Assembly: GCA_937957685.1 (NCBI GenBank)
Contig: CALGAO010000049.1
Coordinates: 4,662 to 68,661, forward strand
Direction: 5' to 3'
Length of the DNA stretch: 64,000 bases
DNA from: an uncultured Paenibacillaceae bacterium
GTDB lineage: Bacteria > Bacillota > Bacilli > Paenibacillales > DA-C8
Shown here: piece after piece, positions 52,566 to 61,124 of the stretch
Numbering within the stretch: the stretch's first letter is position 1
How the letters are laid out: each line of letters starts with the position of its first letter
Notes under the pieces: model-generated
What the model was told of the DNA's origin: nothing
Seen by the model: the letters and a program-made list of their open reading frames with translations, nothing else
Databases searched by the model: none
Translations under genes and position numbers: made by a program

Positions 52566-52601
52566 GATCTCCTCCTTGAGAATGCAGTCAACCCGACATT
52601 T

Positions 52602-52618
52602 ATCTTAATAATTAAGAT
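52602..52618. promoter_or_regulatory. MarR-type operator 1
   Basis: Perfect palindrome ATCTTAAT-A-ATTAAGAT, 37 bp upstream of the monooxygenase start. Sequence and length are typical of MarR-family boxes; the divergent marR gene lies 176 bp further on. Confidence 0.85.
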
Positions 52619-52664
52619 ATTACGCCGCAGGTTGCCGGATTTGCATCCGGTGAAGGTTTGCTAT

Positions 52665-52681
52665 ATCTTAATAATTAAGAT
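52665..52681. promoter_or_regulatory. MarR-type operator 2
   Basis: Exact second copy of ATCTTAATAATTAAGAT (extended to TATATC...GATATC on its flanks), 63 bp from operator 1, about six helical turns. It is well placed to control both divergent promoters. Confidence 0.85.
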
Positions 52682-52793
52682 ATCTAACTCCATCTTACGC
52701 ACAACGAGCGAATTGTCAATACCGGCCAGAGCCCGGTCTTGAATCTGGACTTCGGTCGGGGTACCATTGCCATGATCGGAGGATGGATCGTCC

Positions 52794-53264
52794 ATGAATC
52801 ATCGCGAATTTGTTCCGCCGGAACTTTTCGAATCCCTGCTGGAAGCTTCCCGGCGGCTGTCGACCCAGACCGTCTTCTTCCACCAGGCGGCGGCCAAATA
52901 TCTGGGCCTCAACATCACCGACCACAAATGCCTGGACATTGTGCTCGGCATGGGCCGGGCGACGGCCGGACAGCTCGCCGAGCTCACGGGGCTGACGACC
53001 GGCGCCATCACCAGCGTGATCAACCGGCTGGAGAAAGCTGGCTTCGTCCGCCGGGCGAAGGACCCGAACGACCTGCGCATCGTCTACGTCGAGCCGATCC
53101 CGGAAAATCTCCATCCGCTCGCGGGCGTCTTCGGCCCCCTCGGCGAAGAGATGGCCGAGCTGTTCTCCCGTTACAGCACGGACGAGCTCCGGCTCATCCT
53201 CGATTACATCGAACGCTCCATTCAGGTGCTTGCCCGGCAGGCGGAGCGGTTGAAGAGGGATTAA
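52794..53264 (+). CDS. MarR-family transcriptional regulator
   Basis: A 156-residue winged-helix repressor. The DNA-binding core has TAGQLAELTGLTTGAITSVI with NRLEKAGFVRR and the wing DPNDLRIVYVEP, a compact version of the MarR DR(R/V)xxxV wing. N- and C-terminal helices (LLEASRRLSTQTVFFHQAAA; LRLILDYIERSIQVLARQA) form the dimer and ligand pocket. The gene is divergent from the FAD monooxygenase with two identical palindromes between. Its stop codon overlaps that of the convergent small ORF. Confidence 0.92.
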   Translation: MNHREFVPPELFESLLEASRRLSTQTVFFHQAAAKYLGLNITDHKCLDIVLGMGRATAGQLAELTGLTTGAITSVINRLEKAGFVRRAKDPNDLRIVYVEPIPENLHPLAGVFGPLGEEMAELFSRYSTDELRLILDYIERSIQVLARQAERLKRD

Positions 53265-53589
53265 CTCCTTTCATTCGTCCGCATCCAGTCGTCAAAGTGC
53301 CGCTCAAGGAAGTCCACTTCCTTCCTGTAATGATCCAGATGGCCTTCCTCCACCATTTTCAAAAAGGCCGGGTCGCCGGCTGCGGCGCGGTCAGACAACA
53401 GGGCGCACAGAAAGCGAATCCGCGAGGGGAATGCGCGGTTGATGCAAATCCTTCCGTCGCATCGTGGAAATCTTTCATCAGCTTGGCCAGCTCCGCCGTC
53501 ACCGAATCCGACCAGATATAGCTTTCGGCTTCGGATGACACTCCAAAAATATCCGGACAAGACGCGCCGCATCTGATGTCGCCGGCCAA
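53261..53589 (-). pseudogene. Small unrecognised protein split by a frameshift
   Basis: Two short minus-strand frames join into one plausible protein of about 108 residues. Frame 1 from ATG 53589 reads MAGDIRCGASCPDIFGVSSE...LMKDFHDATEG. Frame 2 continues from about 53450 as RICINRAFPSRIRFLCALLS...FLKMVEEGHLDHYRKEVDFL...MRTNERS to the stop at 53261. The switch lies at GGAAGGA near 53445-53455. No family recognised. It could also be a genuine lesion in a non-essential gene; the last codons overlap the marR stop. Confidence 0.45.
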
Positions 53590-53645
53590 AACTGAAAGCA
53601 GCGGAAGACCTGTTGAGGCTCCTCCGCCGCTTTTTAAATCGAACC

Positions 53646-54023
53646 TTACTTTCTCTCCATCACGGCAAAATAGTTCTCTTCCTCATCCGCGAAATTGAAT
53701 ACCTTGCCGCCGGGAATCTCCACGAGATCTCCGACCTTGACGTTCTTGCCTTTCAAGTCATTGTACAGTTGTTCCGCATTGTCCGTATAGAACATCAGGG
53801 ACGGCGTACTGAGATTCAGTTCGGGATGCATTTTGGCGACGAACGCTTTGTTCTGCAGCACGATGGTCGTGTCCGCGCCCGGCGGGGCGATTTCAATCCA
53901 CCGCATGCCCTCGCCGTTGTCCTCTTCCGCTTTGACCTTGAACCCCAGTTTCTCTGTCCAGAAAGCCTTCGACTGATCCTGATTGTTGACGTACAACATG
54001 ACTTGACCGAGTTTTTGTATCAT
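53646..54023 (-). CDS. VOC-family (glyoxalase/bleomycin-resistance fold) protein
   Basis: A 125-residue vicinal-oxygen-chelate protein built from two beta-alpha-beta-beta-beta modules: QVMLYVNNQDQSKAFWTEKL, IEIAPPGADTTIVLQ, then SLMFYTDNAEQLYNDLKGKN and VFNFADEEENYFAVMER with the C-terminal Glu often used as metal ligand. It may bind or detoxify a small electrophile, or be a dioxygenase-like binder. It is encoded just before a DoxX protein on the same strand, a frequent bacillar neighbourhood. Confidence 0.85.
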   Translation of the reverse strand: MIQKLGQVMLYVNNQDQSKAFWTEKLGFKVKAEEDNGEGMRWIEIAPPGADTTIVLQNKAFVAKMHPELNLSTPSLMFYTDNAEQLYNDLKGKNVKVGDLVEIPGGKVFNFADEEENYFAVMERK

Positions 54024-54067
54024 GGTTTATCGCTCCTTTATTTAATTAAAAATGTAATCCGCCGATG

Positions 54068-54469
54068 TCATTGCCGCGAGAGTCCGGCGCTCCTTCGCGA
54101 GTGATTCGACACATATCGGTTTCCCAGGAACACCAGGGCGGTGAGAAGCATTACGATAAACGGCGAGACAGCCTCGGCGTACAGGCCTGCGATCAGACTC
54201 GACCCGACCGCCCCCAGCAGAATGATGAAAATGACACCGAGAGAAGCGTAGCCGATCGCGGCTCTCCACAACCCGACAATCAAGCCGATTGCCGCAAGCA
54301 ATTCGAAAAACCCGATTGCATAAATAAACCCGACGCTGTAACCGATCGATTGAAGCGGATCGGTATAGATTTCCCTGATCGTCTCCGCGCTGGACGACAG
54401 CTTGAAGAAGCCGGCGAACCCCATGAGCGGAACAAGCACGATGTGCAGAATGCGGACTGCCCATTTCAT
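54068..54469 (-). CDS. DoxX-family membrane protein
   Basis: A 133-residue protein with four predicted membrane helices, first MKWAVRILHIVLVPLMGFAGFFKL and then GFIYAIGFFELLAAIGLIVG, ASLGVIFIILLGAVG and PFIVMLLTALVFLG. The DoxX-like FxxKL segment (FFKLSSSAETI) and the family's four-helix pattern support the call. It lies 44 bp before the VOC gene and divergent from the FMN reductase, so the three probably answer to one redox or electrophile signal. Biochemical function of DoxX proteins is not settled. Confidence 0.82.
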   Translation of the reverse strand: MKWAVRILHIVLVPLMGFAGFFKLSSSAETIREIYTDPLQSIGYSVGFIYAIGFFELLAAIGLIVGLWRAAIGYASLGVIFIILLGAVGSSLIAGLYAEAVSPFIVMLLTALVFLGNRYVSNHSRRSAGLSRQ

Positions 54470-54756
54470 GGTTCCTCACCTCCTTTATACTGGAGCCGTT
54501 CACCTGTATTGACGAACACCGACCGGGCAATTCATCGGCGGTGTCCCAAATTTCCGATGCGCCTGCTATTTTTTCTTCACATTGCGCCATCCCGGTATGC
54601 TCCCACCCTTCATCTCCACCACATTCGGCCGGTGCGGCGGCAGAGCGCCTTGCATAATTCCGCCGGTCATCAGGTATGTTATTTTATACCAGCTTTCAAG
54701 AAACTGCCTTCTTCTCAAGCATGGCGGGATATCACATTCGGAGGGAGAGAAATACA

Positions 54757-55314
54757 ATGTCCAACGACAAACTGCACATCGGCATCATCCTGGGCAGCAC
54801 GCGGGAAGGCCGGGTCAGCCCGCAGGTGGGCGAATGGGTCAAAGGCATCGCCGACATGCGCGGCGACGCACAGTATGAGATTGTGGATATCGCCGACTAC
54901 AATCTGCCCTTTCTCGGCACGACGGACGATGCGGATCCCGCCGTTTCCAGATGGAACGAGAAGCTGTTCAGCCTCGACGGGTTTGTCTTCATCGTGCAGG
55001 AATACAACCACAGCATCACGGGGGCGCTGAAAAACGCGCTCGACCTTGCCCGCGAGGCGTGGAACAACAAGGCGGCGGGCATCGTCAGCTACGGCTCCAC
55101 GGGCGGCGCGCGCGCGGCGGAGCATCTGCGGGGCATACTGGGCGAATTGATGATCGCGGACGTCCGGACGCATCCGACGCTGTCCCTGTTCACCGACTTC
55201 GAAAACATGACCGTCTTCAAGCCGGCCGAGCGGCACCGGCAGACCGTGAACGAAATGCTGAATCAGCTGATCGCCTGGAGCGCGGCGTTAAAGCCGCTGA
55301 GAGCGAAGCAATAA
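54757..55314 (+). CDS. NADPH-dependent FMN reductase / quinone reductase
   Basis: A 185-residue flavodoxin-like reductase. The FMN-phosphate loop is GIILGSTREGRVSPQVGEWV; the second FMN contact is VQEYNHSITGALKNALD; the third is VSYGSTGGARAAEHLR. It reduces FMN, quinones or nitro/azo compounds with NAD(P)H and acts in oxidative defence. ATG 54757 lies 8 nt after GGAGGGAGAG. A loose dyad GGTAT...ATACC at 54673-54690 in the divergent spacer may be an operator. Confidence 0.9.
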   Translation: MSNDKLHIGIILGSTREGRVSPQVGEWVKGIADMRGDAQYEIVDIADYNLPFLGTTDDADPAVSRWNEKLFSLDGFVFIVQEYNHSITGALKNALDLAREAWNNKAAGIVSYGSTGGARAAEHLRGILGELMIADVRTHPTLSLFTDFENMTVFKPAERHRQTVNEMLNQLIAWSAALKPLRAKQ

Positions 55315-55418
55315 ACAGTCGCCGTCGAGCAAAGCCCTGTACGGATGTGCAGGGCTTCTCGTCTTGTCTTGGGGGGATGCGAACGGGTAAGATCCTTTAT
55401 AAGAGGAGGCTGGAGCGG

Positions 55419-56462
55419 ATGAACGAAATCATGGACATCAAAAAAGCCGTCGATCGTCTGAGCCCCGACAACGCGAAGTCGATCCTGCGGCTTGTGCTGC
55501 ACCAGATCCGGCTGCTGAAAGAACAGACGGCGTCCCCTGAAGGCGCCGCCGCCGGACTGATGGAGCTGTACGACCGGCTGATGACGTACGATGATCGCAA
55601 GCTTTCCTGGGATCCGGATCCCGGCTGCACCCATGTCCACATCGTGACGGGCGAATCCTTCGCAGGCAGCATGAAGCTGGCGCTGCGGGAGCTTGGCCGG
55701 GCAGATACGCACAAGATCGTCACGCTGAATGACAATTACGCCATCGGCCCGATCGGGGGCCTCGACACGCCGGAAGGCCGGCAGGCGCGGCGCGACTGGT
55801 TCAAGCACAACATCGCGGCCGCGCTTGAGGATGACGCGGATTCCGAAGCAGAATACGACGCGTTGCTCCGGAAACTGGATCAAATTCCGGAGCAGGCGGA
55901 AATCATCGTCTGGGCCAGCCGCAGCGTATATGAGCAGACGGGCATGCGGTACGCGCTGCATCTGCTCCGCCATAAGCCCAACGCCATCCGCGTATGCGAC
56001 GCCTGCGCGATCTGCGATACGCTCGACAAGCGTCCCGATCATTCCGAAACCTACAGACGATCCGGTGAAATCGTGCCGGACAAGCTGCGGGAAGCGCTCC
56101 TGCAAGCGGAACACGGCAGCCGGCTGTCCGCCGGCGACATCCGGCGGCTTGCGGAAGAGTGGACGGCGATCGCGGAACAGGGCGGCGTGCTGCGCATCTG
56201 GCGGGACGGCGCGGTGCGGGAGGTTCCGGCGGATCATTTTGACCCGTACCTGCTGGAGATGCTGGAACAGGTGACGAACGCTGCCGATGCCGGCGGGTTT
56301 GTCAAAGCCGCACGCATAGTCGGGGCGGCCATCGGCCATTGCGAACAGGACATCGGTGACGCCTATTTTGAATACCGGCTGCGAGAGCTTATCTATGCAG
56401 GTGTCCTGGAGGTCCGGGGAATCCCGGCGGGGCTGCGCTATTACAGCGTCAGGCGAAAATAG
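55419..56462 (+). CDS. DUF1835 domain protein (paralogue 2)
   Basis: A 347-residue paralogue of the protein at 11979. The shared core is nearly identical: CTHVHIVTGESFAGSMKLAL, NDNYAIGPIGGLDTPEGRQA, the IPEQAEIIVWASRSVYEQTG block, GGVLRIWRDGAVREVPADHF and the final IPAGLRYYSVRRK. The ATG start has AGGAGG 9 nt upstream. It lies convergent with the downstream kinase gene. Function is unknown; the extended conserved blocks imply a specific ligand or nucleic-acid-binding role. Composition is GC-richer than paralogue 1. Confidence 0.85.
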   Translation: MNEIMDIKKAVDRLSPDNAKSILRLVLHQIRLLKEQTASPEGAAAGLMELYDRLMTYDDRKLSWDPDPGCTHVHIVTGESFAGSMKLALRELGRADTHKIVTLNDNYAIGPIGGLDTPEGRQARRDWFKHNIAAALEDDADSEAEYDALLRKLDQIPEQAEIIVWASRSVYEQTGMRYALHLLRHKPNAIRVCDACAICDTLDKRPDHSETYRRSGEIVPDKLREALLQAEHGSRLSAGDIRRLAEEWTAIAEQGGVLRIWRDGAVREVPADHFDPYLLEMLEQVTNAADAGGFVKAARIVGAAIGHCEQDIGDAYFEYRLRELIYAGVLEVRGIPAGLRYYSVRRK

Positions 56463-56466
56463 TCCC

Positions 56467-57927
56467 TTACCTTCTCCGCTCCGCCGCGCTGATGCCGCCC
56501 ATGGACGCAGCCGTCTCCCCCGCCTTCGGCAATGTCAGCACAAACCGCGTCCAACGGCCGCCGCTGTCGAGCTCGAGTCTGCCGCCATGCTTCTCCGCGA
56601 TATGCCTGGCGATGGTCAAACCGAGCCCCGATCCGCCGTCGCTCTTGCGCGCGGCGTCGCCGCGGACGAACGCTTCGAACACACGGGCGCGCAATTCGGC
56701 GGGAATGCCGATGCCATTATCGGCGACCTCAAGCCGCACTTCGCCGGGACCGTCGATGAGCGACAGCCGTACATGCGTCCCCGGCTGGTTGTATTTCAGC
56801 GCGTTCGCCAGCAGATTCGAGATCGCCCGGTACAGCAGTTTCGCATGAATCGGCACGGGCAGTTCGTCCGCCGGGATGTCGCATTCGAACACCATCCCCT
56901 TCTCCTCGAACAGATCGTAATGGTCGACGGCCATTTCGCGCGTGAACTCCGCCAGATCGCATGTCGTCTTGGCGACGGGATAGTCGGGGACCTCCAGCTT
57001 CGCCAGCTCGAACACGTCGTCGATCAGTTCCGAGACCAGCTTCGTCTTGCCGTGGATGAGGCTGAGCGTCCGCTGCCGCGCGGCTTCATCCTTGATGACC
57101 CCGTGCTGAAGCGCCTCCGCGTAACCCCGGATCGTCGTGATCGGCGTCCTCAAATCGTGCGAAATATGAACGAGCATCCGCTGCTTGCTCTCGGCCATCC
57201 GCCGGTTGTCCGCTTCGGCTTGCTCCAGCTTTTCCGCCATCTTGTTGAAGCTCTCCTGGATTTGCGCAAGCTCGTAATTCGCTTCGACGCGAAGCCGCTC
57301 ATGGTAGCGCCCGTCCGATATGCTGCGGATGCCCGCGGCAATCGCGCCGAGCGGGTTGGTCAATCTGACCGCGGTCAGGCGGCTGTACACGTACACGTTG
57401 AGCCCGAACAGCAGGACGAACAACGCCCCCGTCTCGGCCAGCGCGATCCAGAAGATGTTCCAGTTGGCCGCTGTCATCTCGCTCAGCACGACATCCGTCC
57501 GGACATGCTGTTTCGGCAGCCTGACCAGGACGTACCGGCGCTCTCCGTCATTCGTATGGAATGGCGCGATCGACGCGTAGAACGGATTGTCGTCCGTATC
57601 ATGAAACAGCGCGTTCAGCTCCCGCTCCGTATAGCCCGCCGCCGCACCGTCCCGCTTCTCCCCCCTGACCTCCAGAATCCGCAGCTGCTCGTCGAGAATT
57701 TCCACCCAGCCATCCACCGCCTCGATCGCATCGGTCCGGATATCGGCCTGATCCGGACGGGCGATGGCATGGGCCTGAAGCAGCGACATATCTTCGGCGG
57801 GCATCCGCGCGTTGGTCCTCGCCACGAAAAACAGCAGCAACACGATGAAGCTTACGCCAAGCGACAGGGAAAAAAGGATATAGCTCCTGAGCAGCATCCC
57901 GGACAGCTTTCTCGGTTTACGGCGCAT
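56467..57927 (-). CDS. Sensor histidine kinase with HAMP linker
   Basis: Partner of the OmpR-type regulator encoded just upstream. The first membrane helix (about 14-36) and a second (about 155-180) enclose an extracellular sensor of about 120 residues (ISDSIAPFHTN-type loop; FHDTDDNPFYASIAPFHTN). A HAMP-like linker follows. HisKA carries MLVHISHDLRTPITTIRGYAE and HATPase carries NLLANALKYN, VADNGIGIP and GSGLGLTIARHIAE. The start ATG 57927 overlaps the regulator end by 11 bp, so translation is coupled. The longer upstream frame is non-conserved. The operon is divergent from a membrane hydrolase. Confidence 0.92.
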   Translation of the reverse strand: MRRKPRKLSGMLLRSYILFSLSLGVSFIVLLLFFVARTNARMPAEDMSLLQAHAIARPDQADIRTDAIEAVDGWVEILDEQLRILEVRGEKRDGAAAGYTERELNALFHDTDDNPFYASIAPFHTNDGERRYVLVRLPKQHVRTDVVLSEMTAANWNIFWIALAETGALFVLLFGLNVYVYSRLTAVRLTNPLGAIAAGIRSISDGRYHERLRVEANYELAQIQESFNKMAEKLEQAEADNRRMAESKQRMLVHISHDLRTPITTIRGYAEALQHGVIKDEAARQRTLSLIHGKTKLVSELIDDVFELAKLEVPDYPVAKTTCDLAEFTREMAVDHYDLFEEKGMVFECDIPADELPVPIHAKLLYRAISNLLANALKYNQPGTHVRLSLIDGPGEVRLEVADNGIGIPAELRARVFEAFVRGDAARKSDGGSGLGLTIARHIAEKHGGRLELDSGGRWTRFVLTLPKAGETAASMGGISAAERRR

Positions 57928-58645
57928 TGAGTTCTTCCTTCTTCGCGAACCGGTATCCGAGCCCGCGAACCGTACGGATGTAAAAGGGCTCCCGCGGCGA
58001 ATCCTCGATCTTGTCCCTGAGCCGGCTGATCTGCACCATAATGGTGTTGTCATCGGCGATATACGAATCGGACCACACCTGCTCGAATATTTGTTTCTTC
58101 GTATAAATGCGCCCCGGCTTGCTCATGAACAGCTTCAGCAGCTTGTATTCTATCGCGCTCAACACGATCGGCTCCCCCCGCTTGTACAACAGGCACGCTT
58201 CATGATCCAGGACCAGCTCGCCAAGCCTTGTTTCCGCGGCAACCGCGTTCGCCCCCGTTCCCGCCGCACCCGCTTCGTTAAATTCATATGTTCTCCGCAA
58301 ATGCGCCTGGATTCGCGCCACAACTTCCAATGGACTGAACGGCTTGGAGATAAAATCGTCCGCGCCGAGACCAAGACCGGCAATTTTGTCCGCTTCCTGA
58401 TTTTTCGCCGACAAGACAATCACGGGGATCGTGGAAGACTTCCGTATCCATTGCAGGAGCTTGAAACCGTCCACATAAGGCATCATGATGTCGATCACCG
58501 CCAGGTCGATCGACGCGCGGGCGAACATCTCCATCGCGGCCTGTCCGTCGGAGGCTTCGAGAACGTCATAGTCCGGCTCGAGAAATAGTTTCAGCATGTC
58601 CACGATGTCCTGTTCGTCGTCGACCAGCAGTATCGTTTTGCGCAT
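57917..58645 (-). CDS. OmpR/PhoB-family response regulator
   Basis: A 242-residue regulator. Receiver: VDDEQD pocket, phospho-Asp in DLAVIDIMMPYVDG and Lys in FISKPF. The winged-helix domain has LSAIEYKLLKLFMSKPGRIY and TIMVQISRLRDKIED...VRGLGYRF. The region between (EAGAAGTGANAVAAE) is a flexible linker. It precedes and overlaps its kinase gene. The divergent promoter of the hydrolase at 58797 is the natural target, but no clear operator repeat was found in the 151-bp spacer. Confidence 0.93.
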   Translation of the reverse strand: MRKTILLVDDEQDIVDMLKLFLEPDYDVLEASDGQAAMEMFARASIDLAVIDIMMPYVDGFKLLQWIRKSSTIPVIVLSAKNQEADKIAGLGLGADDFISKPFSPLEVVARIQAHLRRTYEFNEAGAAGTGANAVAAETRLGELVLDHEACLLYKRGEPIVLSAIEYKLLKLFMSKPGRIYTKKQIFEQVWSDSYIADDNTIMVQISRLRDKIEDSPREPFYIRTVRGLGYRFAKKEELNAP

Positions 58646-58796
58646 CGCCGCACCACCTCACCACCTCGTAATGTTCGCACCGCGCGTCCGATCTCCTGCC
58701 ATGTAAGGATAATTTAAGGAAGGCGACAGGAGGCGGAAAGACACGGATTCTATCCTGAGCTTGGCAGCAACATTCACCTGGGAGAGAGGTCATGAA

Positions 58797-61067
58797 ATGG
58801 CTGAAACCAAGCTTTCTGAACGTGTCATGAACCGGACCTGGCGGAAGCGGCTGATGACGACCGTCCGGCGTCTGCCTCCGCTGTCTCCGGGATGGAAGGG
58901 GGCGGCGATCGCGCTCTCCGGCACCGCCGGCATCCTTTTTCTCGTCCAGAGCTATCTTCTGATCGGGTCGCGGGGACCGGGGGATTACGTGATCGGAACC
59001 GCCGTGTTCCTGCTCGCCATCGCGCTGATCAGCGGCGGTATCGCGGGCCTGCTGCATGTTGCCAAGCGCATCCCTTCAAGGTACATCGGCCCGGCGATTG
59101 CTTCCTTCATCCTGTTGTTCATCAGCTTCATCGGCCCGATGACGGTGATGGTGATCGTCACCTTGTCCATACTGGCGGGCTGCTCCTTGTCGGGTGCGCT
59201 TGTGTACCGGTGGATGCGGGGCGCGTATCGCGAGGCGAAGACGCTGAAGAAGACGGCGGCCGGCATCGCCGCGGCGGTGACAGCCGTGATGACGATCAGC
59301 ATCGGAACCTGGCTGGTCGATGACGGGCGCGCGAAGCTGGCCAAGCCTTACCGGCTGTCGGTCACGAAGCCGGCTGAACGTTACCCGGCCGTGCTGGACA
59401 ATCCGGCGGAGCCGGGGCCGTATCCGGTGCGCACCTTGACCTACGGGAGCAAGGACAGCTACCGCGCCGTCTTCAACGCGGAAGATTCGCTCATCACGGA
59501 GCCGGTGGACGGCTCGGCCTTCGTGGCGAACTGGTCCTCCCTCCGTACGAAGACATTCGGCTTCGGACCTGAAGCGATGCCGTTAAACGGGCTCGTCTGG
59601 TATCCGGACGGCGACGGGCCGTTCCCGCTCGTGATGATCGTGCATGGCAATCATCTCGCCACCGATTATTCGGACCCGGGGTATGCCTATCTGGGGGAAC
59701 TGCTGGCGAGCCGCGGCTATATCGTCGTGTCGATCGACGAAAATTTTCTCAATACGTCGCCCTTCGACGACCTGTTCATGCTGAACGTGCTGGAGAACGA
59801 AAACCCGGCACGCGGCTGGCTCATGCTGGAGCACCTGAAGGTGTGGGAAGAATGGAACGGGACGGAAGACAATCCGTTCCATCGCAAAGCGGACATGAGC
59901 CGGATCGCGCTGATCGGCCATTCCCGCGGCGGCGAGGCGGTGACCGTGGCGGCGGCTTACAACCGGCTGCCGGCATCGCCGGAGAACGGCGGCATCGCGT
60001 TCGATTACGGTTTCGGCATCCGATCCGTCATCTCGCTGGCGGGCACTGACGGCCAATACGAGCCGGCGGGCCGGCCGACGGAGCTGACCGACCTGAACTA
60101 CCTCGCCCTTCAAGGCTCCCACGACATGGATGTCAGTTCCTTCGCCGGAGCCGCACAGTACAGCCGGATCGGCTTTACGCCGGGCAGCGACTATTTCAAA
60201 GCGTCGGTCTATATCTACGGGGCCAATCACGGACAATTCAACACGGTATGGGGCCGCAGCGATGCGCCGGGACTCGGCAACCTGCTGTATAACCGAGCCC
60301 AGCTGATCCCGCAGGAAGAGCAGCTGCAGGCGGCGAAGGTGCTGATCTCGTCCTTCCTCGAGGCAACCTTGTACGAGAAGACGGAATATCGCGCGATCTT
60401 CCAGGATCTCGGCCACGCAAGGGAATGGCTGCCGGATACGATGTACATCCACGATTATGCGGATTCCCGGACGACGCTCGTCAGCACCTTCGACGAAGAT
60501 ATCGATCTCACCACGACCACGCTGCCCGGCGGTCAACTGATTGGCGAGCAGCTGGCGGAATGGAAAGAAGAAAAGGTCGAAATGAAATTCGCCCCCGGTC
60601 CGTACAGCGCCGTTCGCCTCGGATGGGACCGGGACCGGGCCCGCGGCACGCCCTCCTATACGATCGTTCTGCCCGATACCGGGCTTGCCGTCCCGCCGGA
60701 TGGCTCGATCGTCTTCTCCGTGGCGGACCGGTCGGAGGCGCGGGAAGAAATGACGGATCTGACCGTACAGGTCGAGGATGTGCACGGCAACACCGCTTCC
60801 ATGCCGCTGAGCGCCGCCGGAGGCTTGCTACCGATGCTGGAAGGCGGTATTGTGAAATGGCCGTTGACGTCGCTGATGCCGACCAGGGAGCCGGTATTTC
60901 AAACCTTCGCATTCCGGCTGTCCGACTTCGGCCGCGTCAACCCGGCGTTCCAGCCGGAGCGGCTCAGCCGGATCCGCCTCGTATTTGACAAAACCGCCGC
61001 AGGCTCCATTTATCTGCGCGATGTCGGCATTCGTGACGACGTTGCCGTCAGCCATGCGGACGAATGA
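58797..61067 (+). CDS. Membrane-anchored alpha/beta hydrolase with C-terminal beta domain
   Basis: A 756-residue protein. Four to five membrane helices (about residues 36-175) anchor it. An alpha/beta hydrolase domain follows (about 255-570) with the oxyanion segment PLVMIVHGNHLATDYS and the nucleophile Ser376 in IGHSRGGEAV. A downstream SFAGAAQYSR...GANHGQFNT probably supplies the His. The C-terminal part (about 600-750) is a beta-sandwich-like accessory domain. The domain order suits an extracytoplasmic esterase or lipase-like enzyme. ATG 58797 with GAGAGAGG upstream is chosen over 58761. It is divergent from a two-component operon, likely its regulator. The CPBP protease gene follows 57 bp later. 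Confidence 0.85.
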   Translation: MAETKLSERVMNRTWRKRLMTTVRRLPPLSPGWKGAAIALSGTAGILFLVQSYLLIGSRGPGDYVIGTAVFLLAIALISGGIAGLLHVAKRIPSRYIGPAIASFILLFISFIGPMTVMVIVTLSILAGCSLSGALVYRWMRGAYREAKTLKKTAAGIAAAVTAVMTISIGTWLVDDGRAKLAKPYRLSVTKPAERYPAVLDNPAEPGPYPVRTLTYGSKDSYRAVFNAEDSLITEPVDGSAFVANWSSLRTKTFGFGPEAMPLNGLVWYPDGDGPFPLVMIVHGNHLATDYSDPGYAYLGELLASRGYIVVSIDENFLNTSPFDDLFMLNVLENENPARGWLMLEHLKVWEEWNGTEDNPFHRKADMSRIALIGHSRGGEAVTVAAAYNRLPASPENGGIAFDYGFGIRSVISLAGTDGQYEPAGRPTELTDLNYLALQGSHDMDVSSFAGAAQYSRIGFTPGSDYFKASVYIYGANHGQFNTVWGRSDAPGLGNLLYNRAQLIPQEEQLQAAKVLISSFLEATLYEKTEYRAIFQDLGHAREWLPDTMYIHDYADSRTTLVSTFDEDIDLTTTTLPGGQLIGEQLAEWKEEKVEMKFAPGPYSAVRLGWDRDRARGTPSYTIVLPDTGLAVPPDGSIVFSVADRSEAREEMTDLTVQVEDVHGNTASMPLSAAGGLLPMLEGGIVKWPLTSLMPTREPVFQTFAFRLSDFGRVNPAFQPERLSRIRLVFDKTAAGSIYLRDVGIRDDVAVSHADE

Positions 61068-61124
61068 GAGATTGGAAAAGTTGACCATCCATAACCCTAT
61101 GACAACGACAAAGAGGTGCTGACT

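Noticed and set aside
54566..54757. 63-codon minus-strand frame before the DoxX gene
   Set aside because: No good start, and it crosses the promoter of the divergent FMN reductase. The tail PNVVEMKGGSIPGWRNVKKK could be a gene fragment but I recognise no family.
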